From contig NZ_JQNB01000001.1 of NCBI RefSeq assembly GCF_000745005.1, forward strand, positions 4,421,269 through 4,485,268: a DNA stretch of 64,000 bases, read 5' to 3'. The translations under genes were made by a program, and so were the position numbers. The notes beneath the pieces were generated by a model. The model made no database searches and had not been told where the DNA came from. It saw nothing but the letters and a program-made list of their open reading frames with translations. Of this stretch, positions 27,293-35,930 are shown one piece after another. Source of the stretch: Luteibacter sp. 9135. GTDB taxonomy: Bacteria > Pseudomonadota > Gammaproteobacteria > Xanthomonadales > Rhodanobacteraceae. Each line of letters opens with the position of its first letter. The stretch's first letter is position 1.

Positions 27293-27825
27293 CGACGCGG
27301 CGATTCGCGCATGAGTATGGCCAGCAGCTTCAGGCCGATTGGCGAAACGGTGAGTTCCTGGCCGCCGCGCGTGAGGCGCAGCGTGGCGGTATCGAGCGTC
27401 ATGTCGCCGACGTTGAGCACTTCGGATGAGACCTGACGACGGTCGCGGCGGATCAGGGCGCGCAGGCGCGCTTCCAGTTCACGCACTTCGAAGGGCTTGA
27501 CCAGGTAATCGTCGGCACCGGCCTCGAGGCCGACCAGCTTGTCTTCCAGCGTGTCGCGCGCAGTGAGCATCAGCACCGGCGTGGACTTCTTGCCGTCCTT
27601 GCGAAGCTTGCGGCACACATCCAGGCCATCCATGCCCGGAAGCATGAGGTCGAGAACGATCACGTCGTAGCTGTTGGAAACGGCCAGGTGGAGACCGCTG
27701 ACGCCGTCGGCGGCGTAGTCGACCGAATAACCCCTGCGCTCGAGGAACTCGCCGACCATCTCGGCAATCTGGCGGTTGTCTTCGACCAGAAGGATCAGGC
27801 CTGCCTGTTCATCGCGGTTGCTCAT
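27187..27825 (-). CDS. OmpR-family response regulator with truncated DNA-binding domain
   Basis: 212 residues from the ATG at 27825 (AAGGAG upstream). The receiver domain is intact (LILLVEDNRQIA; Asp59 in VIVLDLMLPGMDG; LMLTARD; VKPFEVREL). The OmpR winged-helix starts normally (LNVGDMTLDTATLRLTRGG to IGLKLLAILMRESPR, residue 177) and then stops being recognisable: the last 35 residues are Ser/Arg-rich and come from reading the start of the kinase gene in another frame. About 50 residues with the recognition helix and wing are missing, most simply by a deletion. It should still receive phosphate but probably not bind DNA. Confidence 0.85.
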   Translation of the reverse strand: MSNRDEQAGLILLVEDNRQIAEMVGEFLERRGYSVDYAADGVSGLHLAVSNSYDVIVLDLMLPGMDGLDVCRKLRKDGKKSTPVLMLTARDTLEDKLVGLEAGADDYLVKPFEVRELEARLRALIRRDRRQVSSEVLNVGDMTLDTATLRLTRGGQELTVSPIGLKLLAILMRESPRRWKAAKRGEPSGGARSKPVSRWFSSCRPSSSSSHR

Positions 27826-27943
27826 CGCTCCACTCCTTCGCTGATTCACAAATGTGAAGAGTTAACGGCCGAACCGGTGAGCACAGCGTGAAGACCGGAA
27901 ACCAGTATTTATTCTGGGTACGACGACGTGCACGCGGCGTCGT

Positions 27944-28555
27944 CTACCTAAGTAAAGGGCTTAGCGTTTTCCACACATTCTCCGCGACACGCGGCTCGCC
28001 CTTGACTGTCGGATGCAGTCCGTCGTCCTGCATCAGCGACGGGTCGAGGGCCACGCCGTCGAGCAGGAACGGCAGCAGCGGCACGGCGTGGCGTGCAGCG
28101 GCATCCGCGTAGACCTTGCGTAGCCCGTCGCGGTACTGCGGGCCGTAATTGACCGGCAGTTCGATGCCCAGCAGCAGCACCTTGGCGCCGGAGGCCTTCG
28201 CGGCGGCGATCATCGCATCGAGGTTGGCCGCCAGTTGCGTCAACGGCAGGCCTTGCAGGCCATCGTTCGCGCCCAGTTCGATCACCACGACGGCGGGATG
28301 CTGTGCCTTGAGCAAGGCAGGCAGGCGATTCTTCCCGCTGAGCGAGGTCTCGCCGCTGATGCTGGCATTGACCATCGTCCACGGCGTCGCCATGTTCGAC
28401 ATGCGAGCCTCGAGCAGGCGAACCCATCCCGCGTCCACCGGAATGTTGTGCGCCGCCGACAGCGAGTCCCCGAGCACCAGCACCTTACGTGGCGCATTTG
28501 CCGCGGAGACGATGGCGCAGCAAACCCATAGCAACAGGACCAGGCAACGACGCAT
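27944..28555 (-). CDS. tesA: Arylesterase/thioesterase I (SGNH hydrolase)
   Basis: 203 residues with a signal peptide (VLLLWVCCAIVSAANA). SGNH blocks are present: GDSLSAAHN with Ser31, SGETSLSGKN, ELGANDGLQG, and DGLHPTVKGE carrying the catalytic Asp and His. Periplasmic esterase/lysophospholipase of the TesA type. It is divergent from ybbA as in E. coli; here the two start codons overlap in one CATG (28553-28556). Confidence 0.93.
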   Translation of the reverse strand: MRRCLVLLLWVCCAIVSAANAPRKVLVLGDSLSAAHNIPVDAGWVRLLEARMSNMATPWTMVNASISGETSLSGKNRLPALLKAQHPAVVVIELGANDGLQGLPLTQLAANLDAMIAAAKASGAKVLLLGIELPVNYGPQYRDGLRKVYADAAARHAVPLLPFLLDGVALDPSLMQDDGLHPTVKGEPRVAENVWKTLSPLLR

Positions 28556-29240
28556 GAGCGATTCTTCCCGTGTTCTTCTCGAAGTGACCGATGTTACCAA
28601 GTCGGTCTTCGGCCCGGAGGGACGCCTCGACATCCTGTCGGGCGTGAACCTGCAGGTCGCCGCGGGCGAGAGTTTCGCCATCGTCGGCGCCTCCGGCTCC
28701 GGCAAGACCACGTTGCTGGGACTGTTGGCCGGCCTGGACGTTGCCACGTCGGGCAGCGTGCGGATCGACGGCCAGGCGCTGGAAGCGGTGGACGAGGAAG
28801 CCCGCGCGGCGATCCGGCGGCGGCTGGTCGGCTTCGTCTTCCAGTCGTTCCACCTGCTGCCTGCACTCACCGCGGAGGAAAACGTGATGCTGCCGCTGGA
28901 ACTGGAAGGCGACGACGGTGCGCGCGAACGTGCCCACGCCGCGCTCGACGCGGTGGGGCTGACAGCGCGGCGCCGCCATTATCCCGCTCAGCTGTCCGGC
29001 GGCGAGCAACAGCGCGTGGCCCTGGCGCGCGCCTTCGTCCACCGGCCGCGCGTGCTCTTCGCCGACGAACCCACGGGCAACCTCGACCAGCACACCGGCG
29101 AACAGGTGGGCGACCTGCTGTTCGCGATGAACCGCCAGCATTCGACCACCCTGATCCTGGTGACCCACGATCCGCGACTGGCCGCCCGCTGCGCGCGCTC
29201 GGCCACGCTGCACGAGGGCCGTCTCGAGGTTGTCGCGTGA
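28554..29240 (+). CDS. ybbA: ABC transporter ATP-binding protein (YbbA/LolD-like)
   Basis: 228 residues with Walker A GASGSGKTT, Q-loop FQSFHLLPAL, signature LSGGEQQRVALARA, Walker B VLFADEPTGNLD and the H-loop TLILVTHD. MacB/LolD subgroup of ABC ATPases. Partner of the large permease that follows with a four-base overlap. Divergent from tesA. The upstream frame is open but overlaps tesA completely, so the ATG at 28554 is chosen. Confidence 0.92.
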   Translation: MSDSSRVLLEVTDVTKSVFGPEGRLDILSGVNLQVAAGESFAIVGASGSGKTTLLGLLAGLDVATSGSVRIDGQALEAVDEEARAAIRRRLVGFVFQSFHLLPALTAEENVMLPLELEGDDGARERAHAALDAVGLTARRRHYPAQLSGGEQQRVALARAFVHRPRVLFADEPTGNLDQHTGEQVGDLLFAMNRQHSTTLILVTHDPRLAARCARSATLHEGRLEVVA

Positions 29241-31720
29241 ACGTCACACGCCTGGCCCTGCGCACCCTGCGCCGCGAATGGCACCTGGTCGAACTGCGTA
29301 CGCTGGCCGCGTCGCTGGTGCTGGCCGTCATCGCACTCGGCGTGGTGGCCACGCTGTCCACACGGATCGAGCGCGGCATCCTTGCCAGCGCGGCCGAGCT
29401 GATCGGCGGCGACCTGGGCGTGACCGCCCCGGCACCCTTGCCCGAGCCATTGTTCCGTGCGGCGCAGGACGACGGGCTTACCGTGTCGCGCGGTGCCTCG
29501 TTCCGCAGCGTGGCGTTCGTCGGCGAGCGCAGCCAACTGGTCGAGGTGCAGGCCACCGATGCCACCTATCCGTTGCGTGGCACGCTGGAAGTGCGCGGTG
29601 CGAACGGGCGAAGCCGAGTGGCCCACGGGCCCGGCCGCGGCGAGTTGTTCCTCGATCACCGCGCTATGGTCGGGCTGGGCATCCGGCCGGGCCAGACGGT
29701 GCAGGTGGGCGGCAAGGACCTGCACGTCACGGGCGAGCTGCTCCGCCAGCCGGACGGTGGCGAGCTGTTCGCCCTGGCGCCGCGTGCGCTGATGAACCTC
29801 GACGACGCCACCGACGCCGGCCTGCTTTCGATCGGCAGCCGTGCCCGTCATCGCCTGCTGGTGTCCGGACCCGCCGGCGCCGTGACGACCTGGCGAGGAA
29901 CGCTGGAAGCCTCGGCGCTGCCCCAGGGCGCCGAGCTGGTTACGCCGGAGAAGATGCAGGAGCGCATGCGCTCCGCATTCGACCGGGCCAGCGCCTTCCT
30001 ACGCCTGACCGCCCTGCTTTCCGCCCTGCTCGCCGGCGTAGCGATCGCGCTCGCGGCGTCGCGCTATGCACGGCGCAAGGCGTCCGAAGTGGCCTTGCTG
30101 CGCGCGCTCGGCGTCCCCCGTCGACGGGTGGCCGCCCTGCTGGTCGGCACCCTCGCGGCGCTGGCGCTACCTGCCGCCGCGCTGGGCATGGTGATTGCCC
30201 TCGCGCTGGCCCAGGGCGCGTGGTACTTCGCGCGACAGTTGTTCGACAACATACCGACCACGCTGCCGCTCGGCCCCGCGTTCGCGGCCGCCGCCATGGG
30301 CTTGGCCGTGCTCGCGGGCTTTGCGTTGCCGCCCCTGGTCCGTCTCGCGGAGGTGCCGCCCGTGGCGGTGTTCCGCGAGTCCATGCAGCGTCGCGTACGC
30401 CGTTTCGACGTGCTGTACCTGATCCCGCTGTTGACGGCCATCGCACTGGTCTGGGTACAGAGCGATTCGGCCAAGCTGGCCGGCATTCTTGCCGCCAGCC
30501 TTGCCGGCGTGGCCGTGGTCGCGGCCCTGCTGTCCGCCCTGCTGCTGGTGATCGCCCGTCGCGTGGCGCCCGGCGCGCATCCGGCGCTTCGGCTGGGCCT
30601 GGCCGCGCTGGCCCGCCGCCGCGGCTTGTCGCTGGTGCAGGCCACGGCGCTGTCGCTGGGCCTGTGTGCGTTGCTGCTGCTGGCGGTGATCGCACCGTCG
30701 CTGCTGGACGGCTGGCGACGCGAACTTCCCGCGGACACGCCGAACTGGTTCGCGCTCAACCTGCAGGACGACCAGCGCCAGGGTTTCACCGATGCCCTGG
30801 CCAAGATGGGCGCCACACGCAGCAACATGATGCCGCTGGCCGTGGGCAAGCTCACGGCGATCAACGGCCGCGCGGTGGACACGCTGACGTTCGCCGACCC
30901 ACAGGCACGCGATGCCGCCGACCAGCAACTGCGACTGTCGTGGAACTCGGACCTGCCGCCGTCCAACCAGGTGATCGCCGGGGCGTGGCCGGGGCCGTCG
31001 CCCGCCCACGCGGAAGTGTCGCTGGATACGTCCTGGCGCGACCGGTTCCAGCTCAAGCTGGGCGACACCCTGCGTTTCGAGGTGGGTGAAGGCAGCATCG
31101 ACGCTCGCGTGACCAGCATCCGCAAGGTCGACTGGAGCTCGTTCCGGGTCAACTTCTTCCTGATGCTCGATCCGGCCCACGCATCGGACCTTCCGCACAC
31201 GTGGCTGACCAGCTTCTACCTGCCGCGTGGCCATGCGGACGAGCTGGCACGCCTGTCGCGCGATTACGGCAACCTCAGCCTGATCGATGTCGATGCCCTG
31301 CTCGATCGCGTGCGCGACATCGTCGACCGGGTGGGCGGCGCGGTGCGCTGGGTGCTCGGATTCAGCCTGCTCGCGGGCGCCCTGGTGCTCACTGCTGCGC
31401 TGGCCGCCAGCGCGCAGGAGCGCCGCAAGGAAGCCGCCCTGCTGCGCACGCTGGGCGCCACGCGCATGCAGTTGCGCGCGGCGGCGGCCTGCGAGTTCGC
31501 GCTGCTGGGGCTGGTCGCGGGGCTGACGGCGGCACTGGGCGCGGCGGGGGCGGGGCTATGGATGGGCCAGGCGGTGTTCCGCATCGAGCACTTCGTCCCG
31601 CCGCTGTGGCCGCTGATCGGCACGGCGGCCGGGGCGGCGGTCGTGGTGATGCTGATCGGGTTGTTCGGCACGCGACGGGTGCTGAACACCTCGCCGATGG
31701 CCCTGCTGCGCGAGGGCTGA
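29237..31720 (+). CDS. ybbP: FtsX-like ABC transporter permease (YbbP type)
   Basis: 827 residues. Two FtsX-type membrane domains with an N-terminal anchor (LVLAVIALGVVATLS), three membrane segments around 255-375, a second anchor region, and C-terminal segments (about 700-820) with QERRKEAALLRTLGATRMQL, a typical FtsX coupling sequence. The earlier copy reads RKASEVALLRALGVPRRRV. The role of YbbAP is unsettled; export or release of a lipophilic compound is usually proposed. GTG start overlapping the ybbA stop. Convergent with rimI, with 8 bp between stops. Confidence 0.9.
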   Translation: MNVTRLALRTLRREWHLVELRTLAASLVLAVIALGVVATLSTRIERGILASAAELIGGDLGVTAPAPLPEPLFRAAQDDGLTVSRGASFRSVAFVGERSQLVEVQATDATYPLRGTLEVRGANGRSRVAHGPGRGELFLDHRAMVGLGIRPGQTVQVGGKDLHVTGELLRQPDGGELFALAPRALMNLDDATDAGLLSIGSRARHRLLVSGPAGAVTTWRGTLEASALPQGAELVTPEKMQERMRSAFDRASAFLRLTALLSALLAGVAIALAASRYARRKASEVALLRALGVPRRRVAALLVGTLAALALPAAALGMVIALALAQGAWYFARQLFDNIPTTLPLGPAFAAAAMGLAVLAGFALPPLVRLAEVPPVAVFRESMQRRVRRFDVLYLIPLLTAIALVWVQSDSAKLAGILAASLAGVAVVAALLSALLLVIARRVAPGAHPALRLGLAALARRRGLSLVQATALSLGLCALLLLAVIAPSLLDGWRRELPADTPNWFALNLQDDQRQGFTDALAKMGATRSNMMPLAVGKLTAINGRAVDTLTFADPQARDAADQQLRLSWNSDLPPSNQVIAGAWPGPSPAHAEVSLDTSWRDRFQLKLGDTLRFEVGEGSIDARVTSIRKVDWSSFRVNFFLMLDPAHASDLPHTWLTSFYLPRGHADELARLSRDYGNLSLIDVDALLDRVRDIVDRVGGAVRWVLGFSLLAGALVLTAALAASAQERRKEAALLRTLGATRMQLRAAAACEFALLGLVAGLTAALGAAGAGLWMGQAVFRIEHFVPPLWPLIGTAAGAAVVVMLIGLFGTRRVLNTSPMALLREG

Positions 31721-31728
31721 GCCTTCGA

Positions 31729-32202
31729 CTAGGCGGGACGCTGCATGTCGAAAGCCATCACGATGGCTTCCTCGCGACCGCCTTCCGCGGGGTAGTAGCC
31801 CGGCCGCCGTCCGATCTCGTGGAAACCCAGCGAATCGTACAAGGCCCTGGCGGCGGGATTGGACGGGCGCACCTCGAGGAACACCCGCTCCACGCCATAC
31901 CACCGGGCCAGGTCGATCAACCGGCGCATCATGCGCCGTCCGTAGCCAAGGCCTCGCCAGACGTCGCCGATACAGATATTGAGCACATGCGCCTCGCCCG
32001 CGGCGACCGACAGGATGCCGTAGCCGGCCACCTGATCGTCGTGCACCAGCACCCAGCAGTTGTGCCCGGCCTGGAGGCAGTCGCGGAAGATGCCCGCCGT
32101 CCAGGGGAACGGATAGGACGCATGTTCGATGGCGACCACGGCATCGAGGTCTTCGCGGCGCATCACGCGGACTTCGGTGGACGGGCGGGTGACGGCAGCC
32201 AT
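31729..32202 (-). CDS. rimI: Ribosomal protein S18 alanine N-acetyltransferase
   Basis: 157 residues of the GNAT fold. VLNICIGDVWRGLGYGRRMM has the acetyl-CoA-binding R-x-x-G-x-G/A pattern, and VFLEVRPSNPAARALYDSLG, FHEIGRRPGYYP are RimI hallmarks. Acetylates the N-terminal Ala of ribosomal protein bS18. It lies directly after holD, the same order as in E. coli. Confidence 0.92.
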   Translation of the reverse strand: MAAVTRPSTEVRVMRREDLDAVVAIEHASYPFPWTAGIFRDCLQAGHNCWVLVHDDQVAGYGILSVAAGEAHVLNICIGDVWRGLGYGRRMMRRLIDLARWYGVERVFLEVRPSNPAARALYDSLGFHEIGRRPGYYPAEGGREEAIVMAFDMQRPA

Positions 32203-32208
32203 GGCGGA

Positions 32209-32679
32209 TCAGCTCCGTGCGAACGCGCGGCCCAGGGCGCGCAGGCCGTTCCAGAGGCGGCGCTTGGCGGCGGCATCGGTCAGGATGAGCGAGGGCGTGT
32301 CCACGAGCACGATCTGCGCCGCGCCCTGCTGTGCGGCGGAAAGCTGGTGGCCCAGGGCGCGCGCCTGGGCATCGCCGAAGACCAAGTACGTGGCCGCCGC
32401 GGGTACGTGCCCCAGGCCGGCGGCGCCAACCTCCAGGCGCGCCGCGCGGGCCGTGACCGCACCGAAGGCGCGCAACGCATGCCCGACCACGTCCCGCTCG
32501 CGCTCGGTGCATCCCGCGGGCAGGATGACGACACAGGTGGCCCGCTCGCCCGAGGGCGCCGCACCCGCACCCTCGCCGACATCGGCAGAAAGCACTGCCG
32601 ACTCACCCGCCCGAAGACGCCACGGCGTGACGCCCATGACCTTCAGCAAGCGCGCATGGCGGACGGGCACGGCCGACAT
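32209..32679 (-). CDS. holD: DNA polymerase III psi subunit-like protein (HolD)
   Basis: 156 residues, poorly conserved family. The N-terminal RLLKVMGVTPWRLR resembles the start of E. coli HolD, the segment that binds chi, and LILTDAAAKRRLWNGLRAL resembles its C-terminal LTD-x-LW helix. Position immediately before rimI, as in E. coli, is strong support. Psi links chi to the clamp loader. The start shares one base with the pssA stop (TGATG). Without the context this would be a hypothetical protein. Confidence 0.7.
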   Translation of the reverse strand: MSAVPVRHARLLKVMGVTPWRLRAGESAVLSADVGEGAGAAPSGERATCVVILPAGCTERERDVVGHALRAFGAVTARAARLEVGAAGLGHVPAAATYLVFGDAQARALGHQLSAAQQGAAQIVLVDTPSLILTDAAAKRRLWNGLRALGRAFARS

Positions 32680-33470
32680 CAGGGAGCCCCCGTCGTCCTG
32701 GCGTGGCGACGCACACGACGACGGTGCGCGGCGCGGCCCCACAACGTCATGACCGGACCGGACACCGTGTAGAACACGGCCACCGCGAACAGCACGCGGG
32801 CGGTGTCGATCACCAGCAGCACCACCACCAGCACGGCGGCGATAAGCCAGATAAAGGGCACGCGGTCGCCCTGGGGCCACGCCTTGAAGCTGTAGTAACG
32901 CACGTTGCTGACCATCAGCAGCCCGGCGATGACGGCCAGCGGCAAGGCGAAGAAGGCCACCGACGGACCCGATACGTCGAACTTGGCCATCGTCCAGACG
33001 AACGACATGCACAGTCCCGCCGCGGCGGGACTGGCCAGCCCCTGGAAATAGCGCTTGTCGGCCACGCCCACCTGCGTGTTGAAACGGGCCAGCCGAAGGG
33101 CGGCGCACACCGCGTAAATGAACGCCCCCGCCCAGCCGATCTTGCCCCAGACGGGGCCGTAATCCGCCAGCGACGACAACGCCCACGTGTAGAGCACCAG
33201 CGCCGGGGCCAGGCCGAAGCTGACCAGGTCGGACAGCGAGTCGTACTGCACGCCGAATTCGCTCTGGGTGTTGGTCATGCGCGCGACGCGGCCGTCCATG
33301 CCGTCGAGGATGGCGGCCACGAACACCGCCAGGGCGGCGGTCTGGTAGTGGCCGGCGATCGCCGAGACGATCGCGTAGAACCCCGAGAACATCGCGCCCG
33401 TGGTGAACAGGTTCGGCAGCAGATAGATGCCGCGGTGTCGCGGCCCCCGGGGTTGGATCGAATCGCTCAT
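32679..33470 (-). CDS. pssA: CDP-diacylglycerol--serine O-phosphatidyltransferase
   Basis: 263 residues, membrane enzyme making phosphatidylserine from CDP-diacylglycerol and serine. The CDP-alcohol phosphatidyltransferase signature is seen as DGMDGRVARMTNT, then SEFGVQYDSLSDLVSFG. About eight hydrophobic segments. The ATG at 33470 precedes the membrane region; upstream frame carries no family sequence. First gene of the pssA-holD-rimI run. Confidence 0.92.
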   Translation of the reverse strand: MSDSIQPRGPRHRGIYLLPNLFTTGAMFSGFYAIVSAIAGHYQTAALAVFVAAILDGMDGRVARMTNTQSEFGVQYDSLSDLVSFGLAPALVLYTWALSSLADYGPVWGKIGWAGAFIYAVCAALRLARFNTQVGVADKRYFQGLASPAAAGLCMSFVWTMAKFDVSGPSVAFFALPLAVIAGLLMVSNVRYYSFKAWPQGDRVPFIWLIAAVLVVVLLVIDTARVLFAVAVFYTVSGPVMTLWGRAAHRRRVRRHARTTGAP

Positions 33471-33577
33471 AGCCAAAGCCGTAACGTGGGCCGTCAGTGT
33501 AGCCCAGGCGTCGTCGCTTGCACGCGCGCGGGCCCGGTGATACTTGTTGCGCCACCCTTCCCCTGCCGGAACCACGC

Positions 33578-33997
33578 ATGCGCCGCTGCCTCGCCCTCGC
33601 GATCCTCGTCACGGCCTGCCCCCTGGTGATGGCCCAGGCCTACAAGTGGAAGGACGCCCAGGGCGTCACGCACTACGCCGACACGCCGCCCCCGGGCAAG
33701 GTGAAGTACGAGACCGTGAAGACCAGCGGCACTGCGGCAGCGCCCGCACCCGCAACCGCACCGGCCGCACCCGCGAAAGCTGCCAGCACGCCTCCGCCGC
33801 CGGGTATCCCGGTAGCCGATAACCCGGCCAACCGGACCAAACTGTGCGACCAGTTGCGCAAGAACATGGACGTGCTCGGCAAGGACCAGGTCGTCTCCGT
33901 GGACGACGGCAAGGGCGGCACCCAGCCGCTCGACGACGCCGGCAAGAAGCGCCAGGTGGAAACCACCCAGGCCCAGATGACGCTTTACTGCAAATAG
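33578..33997 (+). CDS. Secreted DUF4124-domain protein
   Basis: 139 residues. Signal peptide (CLALAILVTACPLVMAQ), then the DUF4124 motif AYKWKDAQGVTHYADTPPPG. A linker rich in Ala and Pro follows, and a C-terminal helix with TKLCDQLRKNMDVLGKD. Common, uncharacterised periplasmic family. 63 bp before proS. Confidence 0.88.
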   Translation: MRRCLALAILVTACPLVMAQAYKWKDAQGVTHYADTPPPGKVKYETVKTSGTAAAPAPATAPAAPAKAASTPPPPGIPVADNPANRTKLCDQLRKNMDVLGKDQVVSVDDGKGGTQPLDDAGKKRQVETTQAQMTLYCK

Positions 33998-34060
33998 ATG
34001 CCAGGCGCGGGGCCGGGCTTGCACCTATAATCGTCCGTTCACTCCCGACGAATCGCCCGC

Positions 34061-35761
34061 ATGCGCCTCAGCCAGTTCCATCTCGCCACCGTCAAGGAAG
34101 TTCCCGCCGACGCGGAAATCGCCAGCCACCAGCTGATGCTGCGCGCCGGCATGATCCGCAAGCTGGCGTCCGGCCTGTACACCTGGTCGCCGCTGGGCCT
34201 GCGCATCATGCGCAAGGTGGAAGCCATCGTGCGCGAGGAAATGGTCCGCGCCGGCGCCATCGAGGTCCTGATGCCCTCGGTGCAGCCACGCGAGTTGTGG
34301 GAAGAGACGGGCCGCTGGGAGAAGTTCGGCGGCCAGCTGCTTAAGATCAAGGATCGCAAGGAGCAGGAGTTCTGCTACGGCCCCACGCACGAGGAAGTCA
34401 TCACCGATTTCGCGCGCAACGAGCTGAAAAGCTACAAGCAACTGCCGCTCAACTTTTTCCAGATCCAGACCAAGTTCCGTGACGAGATCCGCCCCCGCTT
34501 CGGCGTGATGCGCGCGCGCGAGTTCCTGATGAAGGATGCCTATTCCTTCCACCTCACGCCGGAATCGCTGGGCGACACCTACAAGGTGATGTACGACGCC
34601 TATTCGCGCATCTTCACCCGCCTGGGCCTCACCTTCCGCGCCGTGGATGCCGACACCGGTGCCATCGGCGGCAGCGCCAGCCACGAATTCCAGGTCATCG
34701 CCGACTCGGGCGAGGATGCCATCGCGTTCTCCGACGGTTCGTCCTACGCGGCCAACATCGAGAAAGCCGAAGCCATGGCGCCCGGCATCGAGCGTCCGCT
34801 GCCGTCCGCCGAACTGGTGCGCGTCGCCACGCCGACCCAGCGCACCATCGAGGAGATCACGGCGTTTCTCGGCGTGCCCGCGGCGCAGACGGTCAAGACG
34901 ATCCTCGTACGCGGCGTGGAAGGCCTGGTCGCGCTGGTGGTGCGTGGCGATCACGACATCAACGAAGTGAAGGCGGCCCACCTGCCCGAGCTGCCCGACA
35001 CCTCCGAACTGGCCAGCGAGGCGGATATCCTCGCCGCGATCGGCACGCGCGCCGGCTTCATCGGCCCGGTCGGCCTGCCCGACACCATCCCGGTCATCGT
35101 CGACCGCAGCGCCGCAGTGCTGGCGGATTTCGTCTGCGGCGGCAACCAGGACGGCACCCATTACACCGGCGCCAACTGGCAGCGCGACGCACGGATCAAC
35201 CGCGTGGCCGACATCCGCAAGGTGGTCGACGGCGACACCTCGCCGGATGGCCACGGCACGCTGCGCCTGGCCCGCGGCATCGAGGTCGGCCACATCTTCC
35301 AGCTCGGCCAGAAATACGCCGAGGCCATGGGCGCCCGCGTACTCGACAACAACGGCAAGATGGCCACCATGTACATGGGCTGCTACGGCATCGGCGTCAG
35401 CCGTATCGTCGCCGCGGCGATCGAACAGCGCCACGACGACGCCGGCATGATCTGGACCGACGCCATGGCGCCGTGGCGCGTGGCCGTCTGCATCATCAAC
35501 CCGAAGAACGATCCGCTCGTCACCGAAGCGGCCGAGTCGCTCTACCAGACGCTGTCACAGGCGGGCGTGGATGCCGTGCTGGACGATCGCGGCCTGCGTC
35601 CCGGCCCGATGTTCGCGGACATGGAGCTGATCGGCATCCCGCACCGCGTGGTGGTCAGCGGACGCGGCCTGGAAGCCGGCACCTTCGAATACCGCGCGCG
35701 CACGGATGCCGAAGCCCGCAACATCACCCGCGACGACCTGCTGGCGCTGCTCAACCCCTGA
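34061..35761 (+). CDS. proS: Prolyl-tRNA synthetase
   Basis: 566 residues, the bacterial ProS length. Class II catalytic motifs are visible ([20 protein letters not shown] for motif 2, [13 protein letters not shown] for motif 3). A YbaK-like editing domain that removes Ala from tRNA-Pro is inserted at about 225-390 ([13 protein letters not shown] and [13 protein letters not shown]). C-terminal anticodon-binding domain with [16 protein letters not shown]. Start at [13 protein letters not shown] is standard. Confidence 0.97.
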   Translation: MRLSQFHLATVKEVPADAEIASHQLMLRAGMIRKLASGLYTWSPLGLRIMRKVEAIVREEMVRAGAIEVLMPSVQPRELWEETGRWEKFGGQLLKIKDRKEQEFCYGPTHEEVITDFARNELKSYKQLPLNFFQIQTKFRDEIRPRFGVMRAREFLMKDAYSFHLTPESLGDTYKVMYDAYSRIFTRLGLTFRAVDADTGAIGGSASHEFQVIADSGEDAIAFSDGSSYAANIEKAEAMAPGIERPLPSAELVRVATPTQRTIEEITAFLGVPAAQTVKTILVRGVEGLVALVVRGDHDINEVKAAHLPELPDTSELASEADILAAIGTRAGFIGPVGLPDTIPVIVDRSAAVLADFVCGGNQDGTHYTGANWQRDARINRVADIRKVVDGDTSPDGHGTLRLARGIEVGHIFQLGQKYAEAMGARVLDNNGKMATMYMGCYGIGVSRIVAAAIEQRHDDAGMIWTDAMAPWRVAVCIINPKNDPLVTEAAESLYQTLSQAGVDAVLDDRGLRPGPMFADMELIGIPHRVVVSGRGLEAGTFEYRARTDAEARNITRDDLLALLNP

Positions 35762-35780
35762 GCAGGCCGTAACGCCCCGT

Positions 35781-35889
35781 GTAGGAGCGCGCGCTCGCGC
35801 GCGACATGTGTTGAGGCCGCCCCCCGGAGCTGGCGCGCCAGCCCAACGGTTATCGCGAAACGATGTCGCGCGCGAACGCGCGCTCCTAC
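35781..35889. repeat. Inverted pair of REP-like elements
   Basis: Left arm 35781-35807 begins GTAGGAGCGCGCGCTCGCGC; the right arm 35863-35889 is its inverted copy ending GCGCGCTCCTAC, one or two mismatches. Each arm is itself palindromic. The 55 bp between include a small palindrome CTGGCGCGCCAG. Same GTAGGAGC head as the elements at 7552 and 7691. Could end transcription from both proS and the convergent GH18-like gene. Confidence 0.8.
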
Positions 35890-35930
35890 ATGTCGGGGCC
35901 CCGGCGCATCGCACCCTCAGCGATATCGCA

